A DNA stretch of 28,794 nt from an uncultured Caulobacter sp. (lineage in GTDB: Bacteria; Pseudomonadota; Alphaproteobacteria; Caulobacterales; Caulobacteraceae): NCBI GenBank assembly GCA_937925635.1, contig CALALX010000106.1, positions 1-28,794 on the forward strand, read 5' to 3'. The notes under the pieces are model-generated. The model saw only the letters and a list, made by a program, of their open reading frames with translations. It did not search any database and had not been told where the DNA came from. Below, one piece after another: positions 22,343 through 28,794 of this stretch. The first letter of the stretch is position 1. Every line of letters begins with the position of its first letter. The position numbers were made by a program, and so were the translations under genes.

Positions 22343-23437
22343 ATGTCGTCCGCCCCGTTGTTCGCGCCGCTGACATTCGCCCACGGCCCGGCGATGAAGA
22401 ACCGGCTGATGCTGGCCCCATTGACCAACACCCAGAGCCACGCCGACGGCAGGCTGTCCGACGAGGAGTTCCGCTGGCTGACCATGCGGGCCGAGGGGGG
22501 CTTCGGCTTGACCATGACCTGCGCGGCCCACGTCCAGCGCATCGGCCAGGGCTTCCCCGGCCAGCTCGGCATCTGGTCCGACGATCACCTTGAGGGCCTG
22601 ACGCGGCTGGCCGCGACCATCAAGGCCAACGGAAGCCTCGCCGTGGTCCAGCTTCACCACGCCGGCAACCGTTCGCCCGCCGAGCTGATCGGCGAGGCGC
22701 CGGTCTGCCCGTCCGACGATCCGGAGACAGGCGCCCGGGCGCTGACCGAAGCCGAGGTCGTCCAGTTGCGCGACGATTTTGTCGCCGCCGCCGTCCGCGC
22801 GCGAAAGGCCGGCTTTGACGGCGTCGAGGTGCACGGCGCCCACGGCTACATCATCAGCCAGTTCCTATCGCCGGAGATCAACCGTCGCACCGATGGCTGG
22901 GGCGGTTCGGCCGGCGCGCGGGCGCGGTTGGCGATCGAAATCCTGGCCGGCATCCGCGAAGCCTGCGGCGAAGACTTCCAGCTCGGCCTGCGGCTGTCGC
23001 CCGAGCGCTTCGGCCTCGACCTCGGCGAGATCCGCGACCTGGCCCAGCGGCTGATGACCAGCAAGGCCATCGACTATCTCGACATGTCGCTGTGGGACGT
23101 GCGCAAGGCGCCGATGGACGAGGCCTACGCCGGCAAGCCGCTGATCGAGTACTTCACGGCGCTCGATCGTGGCGACGTGCGCCTCGGCGTGGCCGGCAAG
23201 GTCATGACGCCGCGGGACGCCCTGTGGTGCCTGGACCAGGGCTGCGACTTCGTACTGATCGGCCGCGCCGCCATCCTGCATCACGACTGGCCGCGCCGGG
23301 CGGCGGACGTTGATTTCACGCCGATCGCCCTGCCGGTCCCGCGCGAGCACCTGCACCGCGAAGGGCTGAGCGACCGGTTCGTCGCCTACATGCAGGCCTG
23401 GAAAGGCTTCGTGGCCGAGCAGACGGTCGACGCCTGA
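22343..23437 (+). CDS. Old Yellow Enzyme-like NADH:flavin oxidoreductase
   Basis: A 364-residue TIM-barrel flavoprotein of the OYE/NADH:flavin oxidoreductase family. MLAPLTNTQSHADGRLSDEE (about 23-42) is the FMN-binding start. VQLHHAGNRSP carries the barrel core. HGAHGYIISQFLSPEINRRT (about 172-191), then DGWGGS, is the family signature. The final FMN-phosphate region is VAGKVMTPRDALWCLDQGCD, then FVLIGRAAI. Such enzymes reduce activated C=C bonds with NAD(P)H; the physiological substrate is unknown. There is no C-terminal Fe-S/FAD extension as in dienoyl-CoA reductase. GGAGAGAG lies 5 nt upstream of the ATG. Confidence 0.92.
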   Translation: MSSAPLFAPLTFAHGPAMKNRLMLAPLTNTQSHADGRLSDEEFRWLTMRAEGGFGLTMTCAAHVQRIGQGFPGQLGIWSDDHLEGLTRLAATIKANGSLAVVQLHHAGNRSPAELIGEAPVCPSDDPETGARALTEAEVVQLRDDFVAAAVRARKAGFDGVEVHGAHGYIISQFLSPEINRRTDGWGGSAGARARLAIEILAGIREACGEDFQLGLRLSPERFGLDLGEIRDLAQRLMTSKAIDYLDMSLWDVRKAPMDEAYAGKPLIEYFTALDRGDVRLGVAGKVMTPRDALWCLDQGCDFVLIGRAAILHHDWPRRAADVDFTPIALPVPREHLHREGLSDRFVAYMQAWKGFVAEQTVDA

Positions 23438-23439
23438 CA

Positions 23440-23545
23440 CCCATCGTCATCGCAGCCGGAGCGCAACGGAAAGCCGCGATCCAGGGGCGTCGCCCGACAA
23501 TCTCTGGGTCCCGGACCGCCTACGGCGTCGGGGAATAACAGCTGC
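23440..23545. repeat. Degenerate palindromic intergenic repeat
   Basis: The gap between the OYE-like gene and the CDP-alcohol phosphatidyltransferase gene contains GATCCAGGGG and, inverted, CTCTGGGTCCCGG, with GC-rich half-palindromes on each side. It looks like an older or diverged member of another common intergenic repeat class. It may serve as a bidirectional terminator for the two converging genes. Confidence 0.5.
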
Positions 23546-23547
23546 GG

Positions 23548-24144
23548 CTACGGTCTCGCCAACCCGTGCGGCGCCTCCAGGTTGCGCCCGCCGCGCAGCA
23601 GGTAGACGACCTGCTCCAGCCGGCTGAGGCCGACTACGGCGGCGGCCAGCAGGACCAGCTCCTGCCGGCCGGTGACGGCGATGGCGGGCCACAGGCAGAA
23701 GAGCAGGAACGCCCCGGCCTTGGCCGACCAGAAGTGGAACATCATCAGCCGCCGCCGCATCGCCCAGGAGACGGCGAGGTAGGCGAGGGGCGCGCCGAAC
23801 AGCACGGTCAACGCGACGCCCTGCTGTCGCGCCATCCCTGGGTAGGCCAGCAGCAGGAAGGCCAGGATGGCCAGCGAGAAGACATTGTCGACGGCCGCGT
23901 CCAGTTGGGCCCCGAAGCTCGACGACCGGCCGCTGGCCCGCGCGATCCAGCCGTCGACGGCGTCGGTCAGGGCCGCCAGGACGTAGAGATCCAGCGCCCA
24001 GGCGGCTCTACCGGCCAACAGAAGCGCCAGGATCGGCGCGATCAGCAGGCCCCGGCTCAGGGTCACGACGTTGGCCCACTTCAGTTCGCCGCCCTCGAAC
24101 ACCAGGGCGAGCGGCAGGCGGTCGCGTGGGGCTTCAGCGGTCAT
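23548..24144 (-). CDS. CDP-alcohol phosphatidyltransferase family membrane protein
   Basis: A 198-residue integral membrane protein with about five or six hydrophobic helices. The complete catalytic motif D-x2-D-G-x2-A-R-x8-G-x3-D-x3-D is present with Asp61, Asp64, Gly65, Ala68, Arg69, Gly78, Asp82 and Asp86. The family transfers a phosphatidyl-type group from a CDP-alcohol to an acceptor alcohol, as in phosphatidylglycerophosphate or phosphatidylserine synthesis. The acceptor cannot be inferred. It is the last gene of the four-gene operon and overlaps the Rieske gene by 11 bp, so translation is probably coupled. Its link with oxidoreductases suggests a modified lipid headgroup rather than housekeeping lipid synthesis. 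Confidence 0.9.
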   Translation of the reverse strand: MTAEAPRDRLPLALVFEGGELKWANVVTLSRGLLIAPILALLLAGRAAWALDLYVLAALTDAVDGWIARASGRSSSFGAQLDAAVDNVFSLAILAFLLLAYPGMARQQGVALTVLFGAPLAYLAVSWAMRRRLMMFHFWSAKAGAFLLFCLWPAIAVTGRQELVLLAAAVVGLSRLEQVVYLLRGGRNLEAPHGLARP

Positions 24145-24394
24145 CGGCCGGCGTCTCCGTCAGGGCGATGGTCTCCGGCCAGGCCAGGATCGCGGCCACC
24201 GGCACGGCGTTGCGATGCATCGGACAGACGATGCGGTCCTCACCGTCGACATGGCCGAACTTCAACGGCCCGCCCCGATGCGGACAGCGGTTGGGCGCCA
24301 GGTAGAGTCGGTCGTCGACGCTGAGCAGGAAATACTCCTCGCCGTTTCGCCGGATGGGCGGCAATTCCCGGCCGATCCAGACGCGCCCGCTCAT
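24134..24394 (-). CDS. Small Rieske [2Fe-2S] protein
   Basis: An 86-residue single-domain Rieske protein. The cluster ligands are Cys37 and His39 (CPHRGG) and Cys57 and His60 (CPMHRN), giving C-x-H-x17-C-x2-H. There is no signal peptide or membrane anchor, so it is cytosolic, like Rieske ferredoxins that pass single electrons to oxygenases. It overlaps the oxidase gene by 4 bp (ATGA) and the following phosphatidyltransferase gene by 11 bp. By position it is the likely electron donor of the haem-oxygenase-like oxidase encoded just upstream. No dedicated ferredoxin reductase lies in the operon. Confidence 0.92.
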   Translation of the reverse strand: MSGRVWIGRELPPIRRNGEEYFLLSVDDRLYLAPNRCPHRGGPLKFGHVDGEDRIVCPMHRNAVPVAAILAWPETIALTETPADDR

Positions 24395-25551
24395 GTGGCG
24401 ACCTCGACCAGCCGGCCGACGGCGTGGACCGGGAAGGCGCCGAAAGTCCTCGCGCTGACCGTGCCGATCGCTCCGACCTGGACGCGGCCCCTGATACCGG
24501 CGCCGGCGGGGCTGACCAGTCGTCCGCCCTCGACGGCCTCCAGGCCGTAGCGCGCGTCGCCGCCGGCCGCGTCGAAGGCCCCGACCAGCGCGACGGCGTT
24601 GTCACCCGCCAGCCGGAACACCAGCCGCGTCAGCTCCGCCCCGCGCACGATCTCCTGACCGATCTCCGGGCCGAAACGGTCGAGCAGCGGAACGACCACC
24701 TCGTCGATGACCATCCGCGTGTGGTGCAGGTCGATGTGGGCGTGTTCGGTGAAATAGCGGGCGTCGGCCTTGGGAAAAGCCCGCGCCAGGAACCGGCTGT
24801 GGCACAAGGTTGAGCGCTGGTAGGCGGTCTCGGCGAACAGCAGGAAGCCGATCTGGCGGAAGAAGTTGGCCGGGTTCTGGAACAGCCAATGGATGGTGTT
24901 GTGCAGCGCCAGGGTGGGGCCGTCGAACAGCGGCCAATAGCGGTTGTAGGCGTCGTCCAGTCCGAACGAGCGCAGGGTCGAACGGTAGAGGACGGCGTGC
25001 TTGCGGTCGTGGGTTCCATAGCCGAACTCGTCGATCAGGATGCGGAACAGGGCCGACTGCGGCGCGCCGCACTCGCCGATCACGCCCAGCGCCGAGGCCG
25101 AGGCCTCCGCCAGCAAATCGGCCGAACTCTGGACCAGGAAGTTGCGATAGTGCGCCTCGGCGCGAGGATGGCCGTCGATGCGATCCAGAACGGCGTCGCT
25201 GTTCACGCTGCGCAGTTCGGTCAGCAGATGGTCGATGTAGGCGAGGACATCGGTCTTCGGCTCGGCGGCGTCGGCCTGGGCGGCGAGCGGGCCGATCAGT
25301 CGGGTTTCCAGCGTCGGCCTCGCCTCGGTCAGCGCTCGCAGGCGGTCTGGCGCGTAGTGGCGCGCCATGGCCTCGACCACCGAGGCGCCGGGCAGGGTTT
25401 CTGGCAGCACCACGTAACGGGCCTGGTAGGCGCGCAGAAGGGTCTGGTGCGCGACCAGCGTCGCGACCACCGGATCGTCGCCCGTGGCCGTGTCGATGCG
25501 GCCGTCGAAGGCGGGGGCCGGTCCCGCGCCAAAGGCGAGGTCGTCGGCCAT
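24391..25551 (-). CDS. Haem-oxygenase-like iron-containing oxidase (HDO candidate)
   Basis: A 386-residue alpha-helical protein of the iron-containing redox enzyme / Haem_oxygenase_2 type. Members such as UndA, SznF and CADD use a diiron site in a haem-oxygenase-like fold for O2 chemistry. Candidate metal ligands are Glu175 and His181 or His185 (IDEFGYGTHDRKHAV), Glu241 (LLFAETAYQRS), and His270, Asp274 and His276 or His277 (TEHAHIDLHHTRM), spread over three helices as the family requires. The N-terminal 150 residues and the C-terminal 80 residues (about 305-386, beta-rich by appearance) extend the core. The start overlaps the RibD-like stop as TGATG; the end overlaps the Rieske gene by 4 bp. 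The substrate is unknown. Confidence 0.78.
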   Translation of the reverse strand: MADDLAFGAGPAPAFDGRIDTATGDDPVVATLVAHQTLLRAYQARYVVLPETLPGASVVEAMARHYAPDRLRALTEARPTLETRLIGPLAAQADAAEPKTDVLAYIDHLLTELRSVNSDAVLDRIDGHPRAEAHYRNFLVQSSADLLAEASASALGVIGECGAPQSALFRILIDEFGYGTHDRKHAVLYRSTLRSFGLDDAYNRYWPLFDGPTLALHNTIHWLFQNPANFFRQIGFLLFAETAYQRSTLCHSRFLARAFPKADARYFTEHAHIDLHHTRMVIDEVVVPLLDRFGPEIGQEIVRGAELTRLVFRLAGDNAVALVGAFDAAGGDARYGLEAVEGGRLVSPAGAGIRGRVQVGAIGTVSARTFGAFPVHAVGRLVEVAT

Positions 25552-26207
25552 CAGTCCGCCGCTTCCGCCGCGCCGTAGATCGACACCCCGACGCCGCCCT
25601 TCACGAACCACTCGCGCAACGCCCACCGCGACAGCGGCAGGGTCTTGCCGTTCAGATAGGTCGGGGCCTCGGGCGAGCCGGCGATGACCGGGATGTGCTT
25701 GATGATGATCGCCGAGACGAGGTCGGCCTCGAACAAGCTGGAGAGCAACTCGCTGCCGCCCTCGACGATCATGCTGCGCACGCCGCGCGCCTCGAGCCTG
25801 GGCATCAACCCCGCCAGATCGACTTGGCCTTCGCCGCAGACCATGACCTCGACGGCCGGCTTGGCCTGGAGCGCGGCGATAGCCTCAGGCGTCGCGCGCC
25901 GCGACACGACGACCAGAGTCGGAATGCCGTCATTCAGCAGCCGCCGGTCCATGGGCAGCAGTCCGTCGGAGGAGGGGATCACCCGCAGCGGGTTGGGGCC
26001 CCGCACGTGGCGCACGGTCAGCTCCGGATCATCCACCCGCACGGTGTTGGCGCCGACCATGATGGCGTCGCGCTCGGCCCGCTGGCCATGGAACCAGGCT
26101 TTCAACTCGTCGGTCGTGAAGGCGAAGAGGTCCTTGCTGTCGCCCCCGGGCCCAAGGGCGAGCTTGCCGTCGATTGTCAGCTCCGACAGCGTCGTGATTT
26201 CCATCAT
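25551..26207 (-). CDS. RibD C-terminal / dihydrofolate reductase-like reductase
   Basis: A 218-residue NADPH-dependent reductase of the RibD-C family, which includes the riboflavin-pathway pyrimidine reductase and DHFR-like proteins. LTIDGKLAL (about 10-18), IMVGANTVRVDDPELTVR (about 49-66) and MIVEGGSELLSSLFEAD (about 146-162) match the RibD-C core. There is no deaminase domain, so it is not a complete RibD. It is the first gene of the four-gene operon. GAGGGGG precedes ATG 26207; a second ATG follows directly at 26204. A 10-bp hairpin lies 30 bp upstream. It could act on a pyrimidine, pterin or other small carbonyl/imine substrate. Confidence 0.85.
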   Translation of the reverse strand: MMEITTLSELTIDGKLALGPGGDSKDLFAFTTDELKAWFHGQRAERDAIMVGANTVRVDDPELTVRHVRGPNPLRVIPSSDGLLPMDRRLLNDGIPTLVVVSRRATPEAIAALQAKPAVEVMVCGEGQVDLAGLMPRLEARGVRSMIVEGGSELLSSLFEADLVSAIIIKHIPVIAGSPEAPTYLNGKTLPLSRWALREWFVKGGVGVSIYGAAEAAD

Positions 26208-26236
26208 CCGCCCCCTCTGCGGAAGCGCCGATGAAG

Positions 26237-26261
26237 CGCCCCGACATAGTCTGTCGGGGCG
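26237..26261 (-). terminator. Hairpin between the uracil-DNA glycosylase gene and the operon
   Basis: CGCCCCGACA and TGTCGGGGCG form a perfect 10-bp stem around a 5-nt loop. It lies 25 bp after the stop of the uracil-DNA glycosylase gene and 30 bp before the RibD-like ATG, all on the minus strand. No U-tract follows, so it could be a terminator, an attenuator or a transcript-stabilising hairpin. Confidence 0.5.
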
Positions 26262-26286
26262 GGAACGTTCGGAACCGGCGGGTGGT

Positions 26287-27108
26287 TCAGTCCTCGTGAG
26301 GCCTTTCCGGCCGATCCAGGCGCTCGGTGAGCATCAGCAGGTCCTGCCAGGCCTTCTTCTTGGCCGCCGGCTGGCGCAGCAGGAAGGCTGGATGAAGCGT
26401 CGGCAGGGCGGGCAGGGTCTGGCCGCTGGCCTGGCCATGCCACTCGAACCAGCGGCCGCGCATCGACAGGATGCCTTCCTCGCGGCCGAGCACCGACTTG
26501 GCCGAGGCGCCGCCGACCAGCAACAGCATCTTCGGGTTTACCAGCTCGATGGCGCGCTCCAGGAAGGGCGCGCAGACGGCCTGCTCCGCGGGCGTGGGCG
26601 TGCGGTTTCCCGGCGGACGCCAGAAGACGGTGTTGGTGATGAACACCCGCCCGGTCAGGCCCGCGGCCCCGATCATCCGGTCGAGCAGTTGGCCGGCGCG
26701 GCCGACGAAGGGCTGCCCCTGCGCATCCTCTTCGCCGCCGGGGCCTTCGCCGACGATGACCAGGGGCGCGTCGGGCTCGCCGCGCGAGAAGACCGCCTGC
26801 CTGGCGCCCTCGAATTTGAGCGGACAGCCGTCGAAGGCGGCGATGGCGGCGGCCAGGGCGTCCAGGTCCCGCGCCTCGGCGGCGCGGGCGCGGGCTTCGG
26901 CCAGCGCGGCGCCGTAGTCCGGCGCGCCGGGCGCGGCGGCCCCAGCGGGCTTGAGCAGGCGCGGCGCCGGCTGGACCTTGGCCTTCAGCCGCTCGGCGCC
27001 CTCGGCCAGGCGGTCGATGGCCTCGTCGGCATAGGCGACGTCGACGCCGGCCTCGACCCAGAAGGCGAGGGCGGCCTCGGCGGCGCGAATGTCGGCAAGA
27101 GCGGTCAC
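26287..27108 (-). CDS. Family 4-like uracil-DNA glycosylase
   Basis: A 273-residue base-excision repair enzyme removing uracil from DNA. A non-conserved N-terminal part of about 80 residues precedes the domain. Motif 1 is GEGPGGEEDAQGQPFVG (about 119-135), RPPGNRTPTP follows, and motif 2 is LHPAFLLR. Family 4 enzymes bind a 4Fe-4S cluster through four cysteines. Here the N-terminal pair is reduced to one (FDGCPLK), the third is replaced by Trp (VFWRPPGNR), and the fourth is retained (EQAVCAPF). The cluster is therefore probably absent. The variant looks common in alphaproteobacteria. The start is GTG 27108; there is no strong ribosome site. Confidence 0.88.
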   Translation of the reverse strand: MTALADIRAAEAALAFWVEAGVDVAYADEAIDRLAEGAERLKAKVQPAPRLLKPAGAAAPGAPDYGAALAEARARAAEARDLDALAAAIAAFDGCPLKFEGARQAVFSRGEPDAPLVIVGEGPGGEEDAQGQPFVGRAGQLLDRMIGAAGLTGRVFITNTVFWRPPGNRTPTPAEQAVCAPFLERAIELVNPKMLLLVGGASAKSVLGREEGILSMRGRWFEWHGQASGQTLPALPTLHPAFLLRQPAAKKKAWQDLLMLTERLDRPERPHED

Positions 27109-27250
27109 GGACCAGACTTAGCCGTCCAGGCGGCGTTCGACCAGCGCGCGGTGGCTGCCGCCATGGTTGTGGAAACCATATCTATTGACGATCGGTAGAT
27201 GTTGTCGCGCCATGATGGCCGCGTGGGGTCGTCTCAGGAGGCCCGGAGTC

Positions 27251-27466
27251 ATGGAAGTCCATCGATTCAAGTCGCCGCACGCCGCGAGGGGAAGCCCCGA
27301 TCCGTTTCGTCCCTGTCGGGACGGCGATTGCGTCTGGCAACGCTGGGCGCGGCGCAGCGACGACGACGGTCACGGCACCGTGCGGGCGCGGATGCTGAGA
27401 GCCTATCTGCTGGACGTCGCCGGCCTGTGCCACTGCCCGCGCAGGCGATTCAGCCGGTGGGCCTGA
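27251..27466 (+). CDS. Small cysteine-containing protein of unknown function
   Basis: A 71-residue ORF with a good AGGAGG (27236-27241) 9 nt before ATG 27251. The protein is basic, with FRPCRDGDC (Cys22, Cys27) and LCHCPRRRF (Cys60, Cys62) that could bind a metal ion. There is no signal peptide. It ends 3 bp before the next small ORF, so the two are probably translated together. I recognise no family. Coding nature is supported by the ribosome site and coupling, not by homology. Confidence 0.5.
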   Translation: MEVHRFKSPHAARGSPDPFRPCRDGDCVWQRWARRSDDDGHGTVRARMLRAYLLDVAGLCHCPRRRFSRWA

Positions 27467-27469
27467 GCC

Positions 27470-27679
27470 ATGGATTACGCATTCACCTATGCGGTTGTCC
27501 GCATTGGAGCGGAGTGGAAGGTGGTTTGCGCCCGCAAGGCGATGGGCCATTTCGGCGACCGCGAGGACGCGCTCGTCGCCGCCAGCGCCCTGGCCGCCCA
27601 GGCCGCCCGCGCGGGCCGGCCGACCGAGGTGATCGTGCAGTCCGAAACCGGTGAGCTGAAGACCGTCTGGCGAAGCTAA
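27470..27679 (+). CDS. Small DUF2188-like protein
   Basis: A 69-residue protein that reads MDYAFTYAVVRIGAEWKVVC at its start, then GHFGDREDALVAASALAAQA and ends TEVIVQSETGELKTVWRS. The strand-helix-strand pattern of a W(K/A)V segment, a helix of an ALxxAxxLA type and a final VxxxxGE strand resembles DUF2188 proteins of unknown function. It starts 3 bp after the stop of the preceding small ORF. Confidence 0.6.
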   Translation: MDYAFTYAVVRIGAEWKVVCARKAMGHFGDREDALVAASALAAQAARAGRPTEVIVQSETGELKTVWRS

Positions 27680-27710
27680 ATGCGAGACGATCGCAAGTAG
27701 CCTTTCCTGC

Positions 27711-27739
27711 TTGACCGACCCTGCGTCCGCTCGGATTAA
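27711..27739 (+). promoter_or_regulatory. Possible promoter for ETF-QO
   Basis: TTGACC (27711-27716) is a strong -35-like element; at 17 bp spacing the -10 would be GATTAA (27734-27739), a weak match. The ETF-QO ATG follows about 30 bp later. Low confidence. Confidence 0.3.
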
Positions 27740-27768
27740 GACCCTTGGAAGAGCAAGGGGAAGCCGCC

Positions 27769-28794
27769 ATGTCCGAAGACGCCGTCGAACGCGAATCCAT
27801 GGAATACGACGTCGTCATCGTCGGCGGCGGACCGTCGGGCCTGGCCGCGGCGATCCGGCTCAAGCAGCTCGAGGCCGAGCACGGCCGAGAGATCTCCGTG
27901 GCCCTGGTGGAAAAGGGCTCCGAGGTCGGCGCCCACATTCTGTCGGGTGCGGTGATCGATCCCAAGGCGCTGAACGAGCTGATCCCGGACTGGAAGGCGC
28001 TCGGCGCGCCGCTCGAGACTCCGGTCCAGAAGGACAAGTTCCTGCTGCTCGGCGAACAGGGCGAGATCGACCTGCCGATGTTCGCCATGCCGCCGTTCAT
28101 GCACAACCACGGCTGCTACATCGCCTCGCTGGGCAACGTCTGTCGCTGGCTGGCCGGCCAGGCCGAGGCGCTGGGCGTGGAGATCTACCCGGGCTTCGCG
28201 GCCTCCGACCTTGTCTTCCGCGAGGACGGCTCGGTGAAGGGCGTGGTCGTCGGCGTGGTCGGCGTCGGCAAGGACGGCGAGCACAAGCCCGACTACCAGC
28301 CGGGCATGGAGCTGCACGGCAAGTACGTGTTCATCGCCGAGGGCGTGCGCGGGTCGCTCGCCAAGGTGCTGGAGGCGAAGTTCGACCTGCGCGCCGGCAA
28401 GAGCCCGCAGAAGTACGGCATCGGCATCAAGGAGCTGTGGCAGGTTCCGGATACGAACTTCCGCCCGGGCCTGGCCGTGCACACGACTGGCTGGCCGCTG
28501 AGCAACGACACCGGCGGCGGCAGCTTCATGTACCACTTCGGTGAGAACTACGTGGCCATCGGCTACGTCGTGCACCTGAACTACAAGAACCCGTGGATCT
28601 CGCCGTTCGACGAGTTCCAGCGCTTCAAGCACCACCCGTCGGTGAAGTCCTACCTGGAAGGCGGCAAGCGCATCGCCTACGGGGCCCGCGCCATCACCGA
28701 GGGCGGCTGGCAGTCCATTCCCAAGCTGACCTTCCCGGGCGGCGCGCTGATCGGCTGTTCGGCCGGCTTCGTGAACGTGCCCCGCATCAAGGGC
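27769..28794 (+). CDS. Electron transfer flavoprotein-ubiquinone oxidoreductase, N-terminal part
   Basis: The first 342 residues of ETF-QO, cut by the right edge (the family has about 550 residues). The enzyme takes electrons from reduced ETF, which collects them from acyl-CoA and other dehydrogenases, and passes them to ubiquinone in the inner membrane. The FAD-binding dinucleotide motif is VVIVGGGPSGLAAAIRL (15-31). GSEVGAHILSGAVIDPKAL (about 51-69) and the later CSAGFVNVPRIKG are highly conserved in ETF-QO. The C-terminal 4Fe-4S cysteines would lie beyond the window. An AAGGGGAAG stretch precedes ATG 27769. It probably serves the acyl-CoA dehydrogenases of this genome, including possibly those in this window. 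Confidence 0.96.
   Translation, partial: MSEDAVERESMEYDVVIVGGGPSGLAAAIRLKQLEAEHGREISVALVEKGSEVGAHILSGAVIDPKALNELIPDWKALGAPLETPVQKDKFLLLGEQGEIDLPMFAMPPFMHNHGCYIASLGNVCRWLAGQAEALGVEIYPGFAASDLVFREDGSVKGVVVGVVGVGKDGEHKPDYQPGMELHGKYVFIAEGVRGSLAKVLEAKFDLRAGKSPQKYGIGIKELWQVPDTNFRPGLAVHTTGWPLSNDTGGGSFMYHFGENYVAIGYVVHLNYKNPWISPFDEFQRFKHHPSVKSYLEGGKRIAYGARAITEGGWQSIPKLTFPGGALIGCSAGFVNVPRIKG

Overview
The window is high-GC DNA from an alphaproteobacterium, most likely order Caulobacterales (Caulobacter, Phenylobacterium or a relative). The best evidence is the flagellar block fliX / flgI-cheL-flbY, which is characteristic of Caulobacter-type bacteria. A CtrA-like site in the fliX promoter, a GAAC-N7-GAAC LexA box of alphaproteobacterial type upstream of uvrA, and a single-cysteine DksA agree with this. 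Nearly all of the window is coding. I found no tRNA, rRNA, insertion sequence, prophage or CRISPR array.

Layout. 1-187: the N-terminus of uvrA (minus), cut by the window edge. 188-699: a long intergenic region with a LexA box, a doublet of inverted REP-like repeats and a promoter. 700-5586: an AidB-type acyl-CoA dehydrogenase homologue, a DUF1203 protein, a group III truncated haemoglobin, an ABC-F ATPase with a possible upstream leader ORF, and a PaaI-type thioesterase. 5632-8221: a TetR regulator divergent from the thioesterase over a palindromic operator, an orphan ParA-like ATPase, and an acyl-CoA dehydrogenase that appears to lack the usual catalytic glutamate. 8271-11300: the flagellar cluster and dksA. 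11389-13969: an NTF2-like protein, a glutamyl-tRNA synthetase and a TlyA-type rRNA methyltransferase. 14054-17693: two paralogous exported glycine-zipper proteins, an RlmD/TrmA-family RNA methyltransferase and a PA0069-type radical SAM protein. 17741-18982: a membrane glutaredoxin-MauE fusion divergent from a MerR regulator. 19021-23437: a very short GT2-like protein, a soluble lytic transglycosylase, a secreted protein of unknown function, a second REP doublet and an Old Yellow Enzyme-like oxidoreductase. 23548-26207: a tightly overlapping four-gene minus-strand operon. 26287-28794: a uracil-DNA glycosylase, two tiny coupled ORFs and the N-terminal part of ETF-ubiquinone oxidoreductase.

Two systems stand out. 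The first is the operon at 26207-23548. It encodes a RibD-C/DHFR-like reductase, a haem-oxygenase-like diiron oxidase candidate, a small Rieske protein and a CDP-alcohol phosphatidyltransferase, with junctions overlapping by 1, 4 and 11 bp. The gene set suggests an oxidative pathway ending at a membrane lipid headgroup, and I know of no described pathway with this composition. The second is the MerR / glutaredoxin-MauE pair. Its operator arms match the classical mercury (mer) operator, but the regulator lacks one of the three mercury-binding cysteines, and the regulated gene is a thiol-redox membrane protein rather than mercury-resistance machinery.

Elsewhere the genes are mostly housekeeping. 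uvrA, aidB and the uracil-DNA glycosylase concern DNA damage. The two acyl-CoA dehydrogenases and ETF-QO belong to flavin-dependent acyl-CoA oxidation and its electron route to ubiquinone. gltX, tlyA, the RlmD-like gene and the ABC-F gene act in translation.
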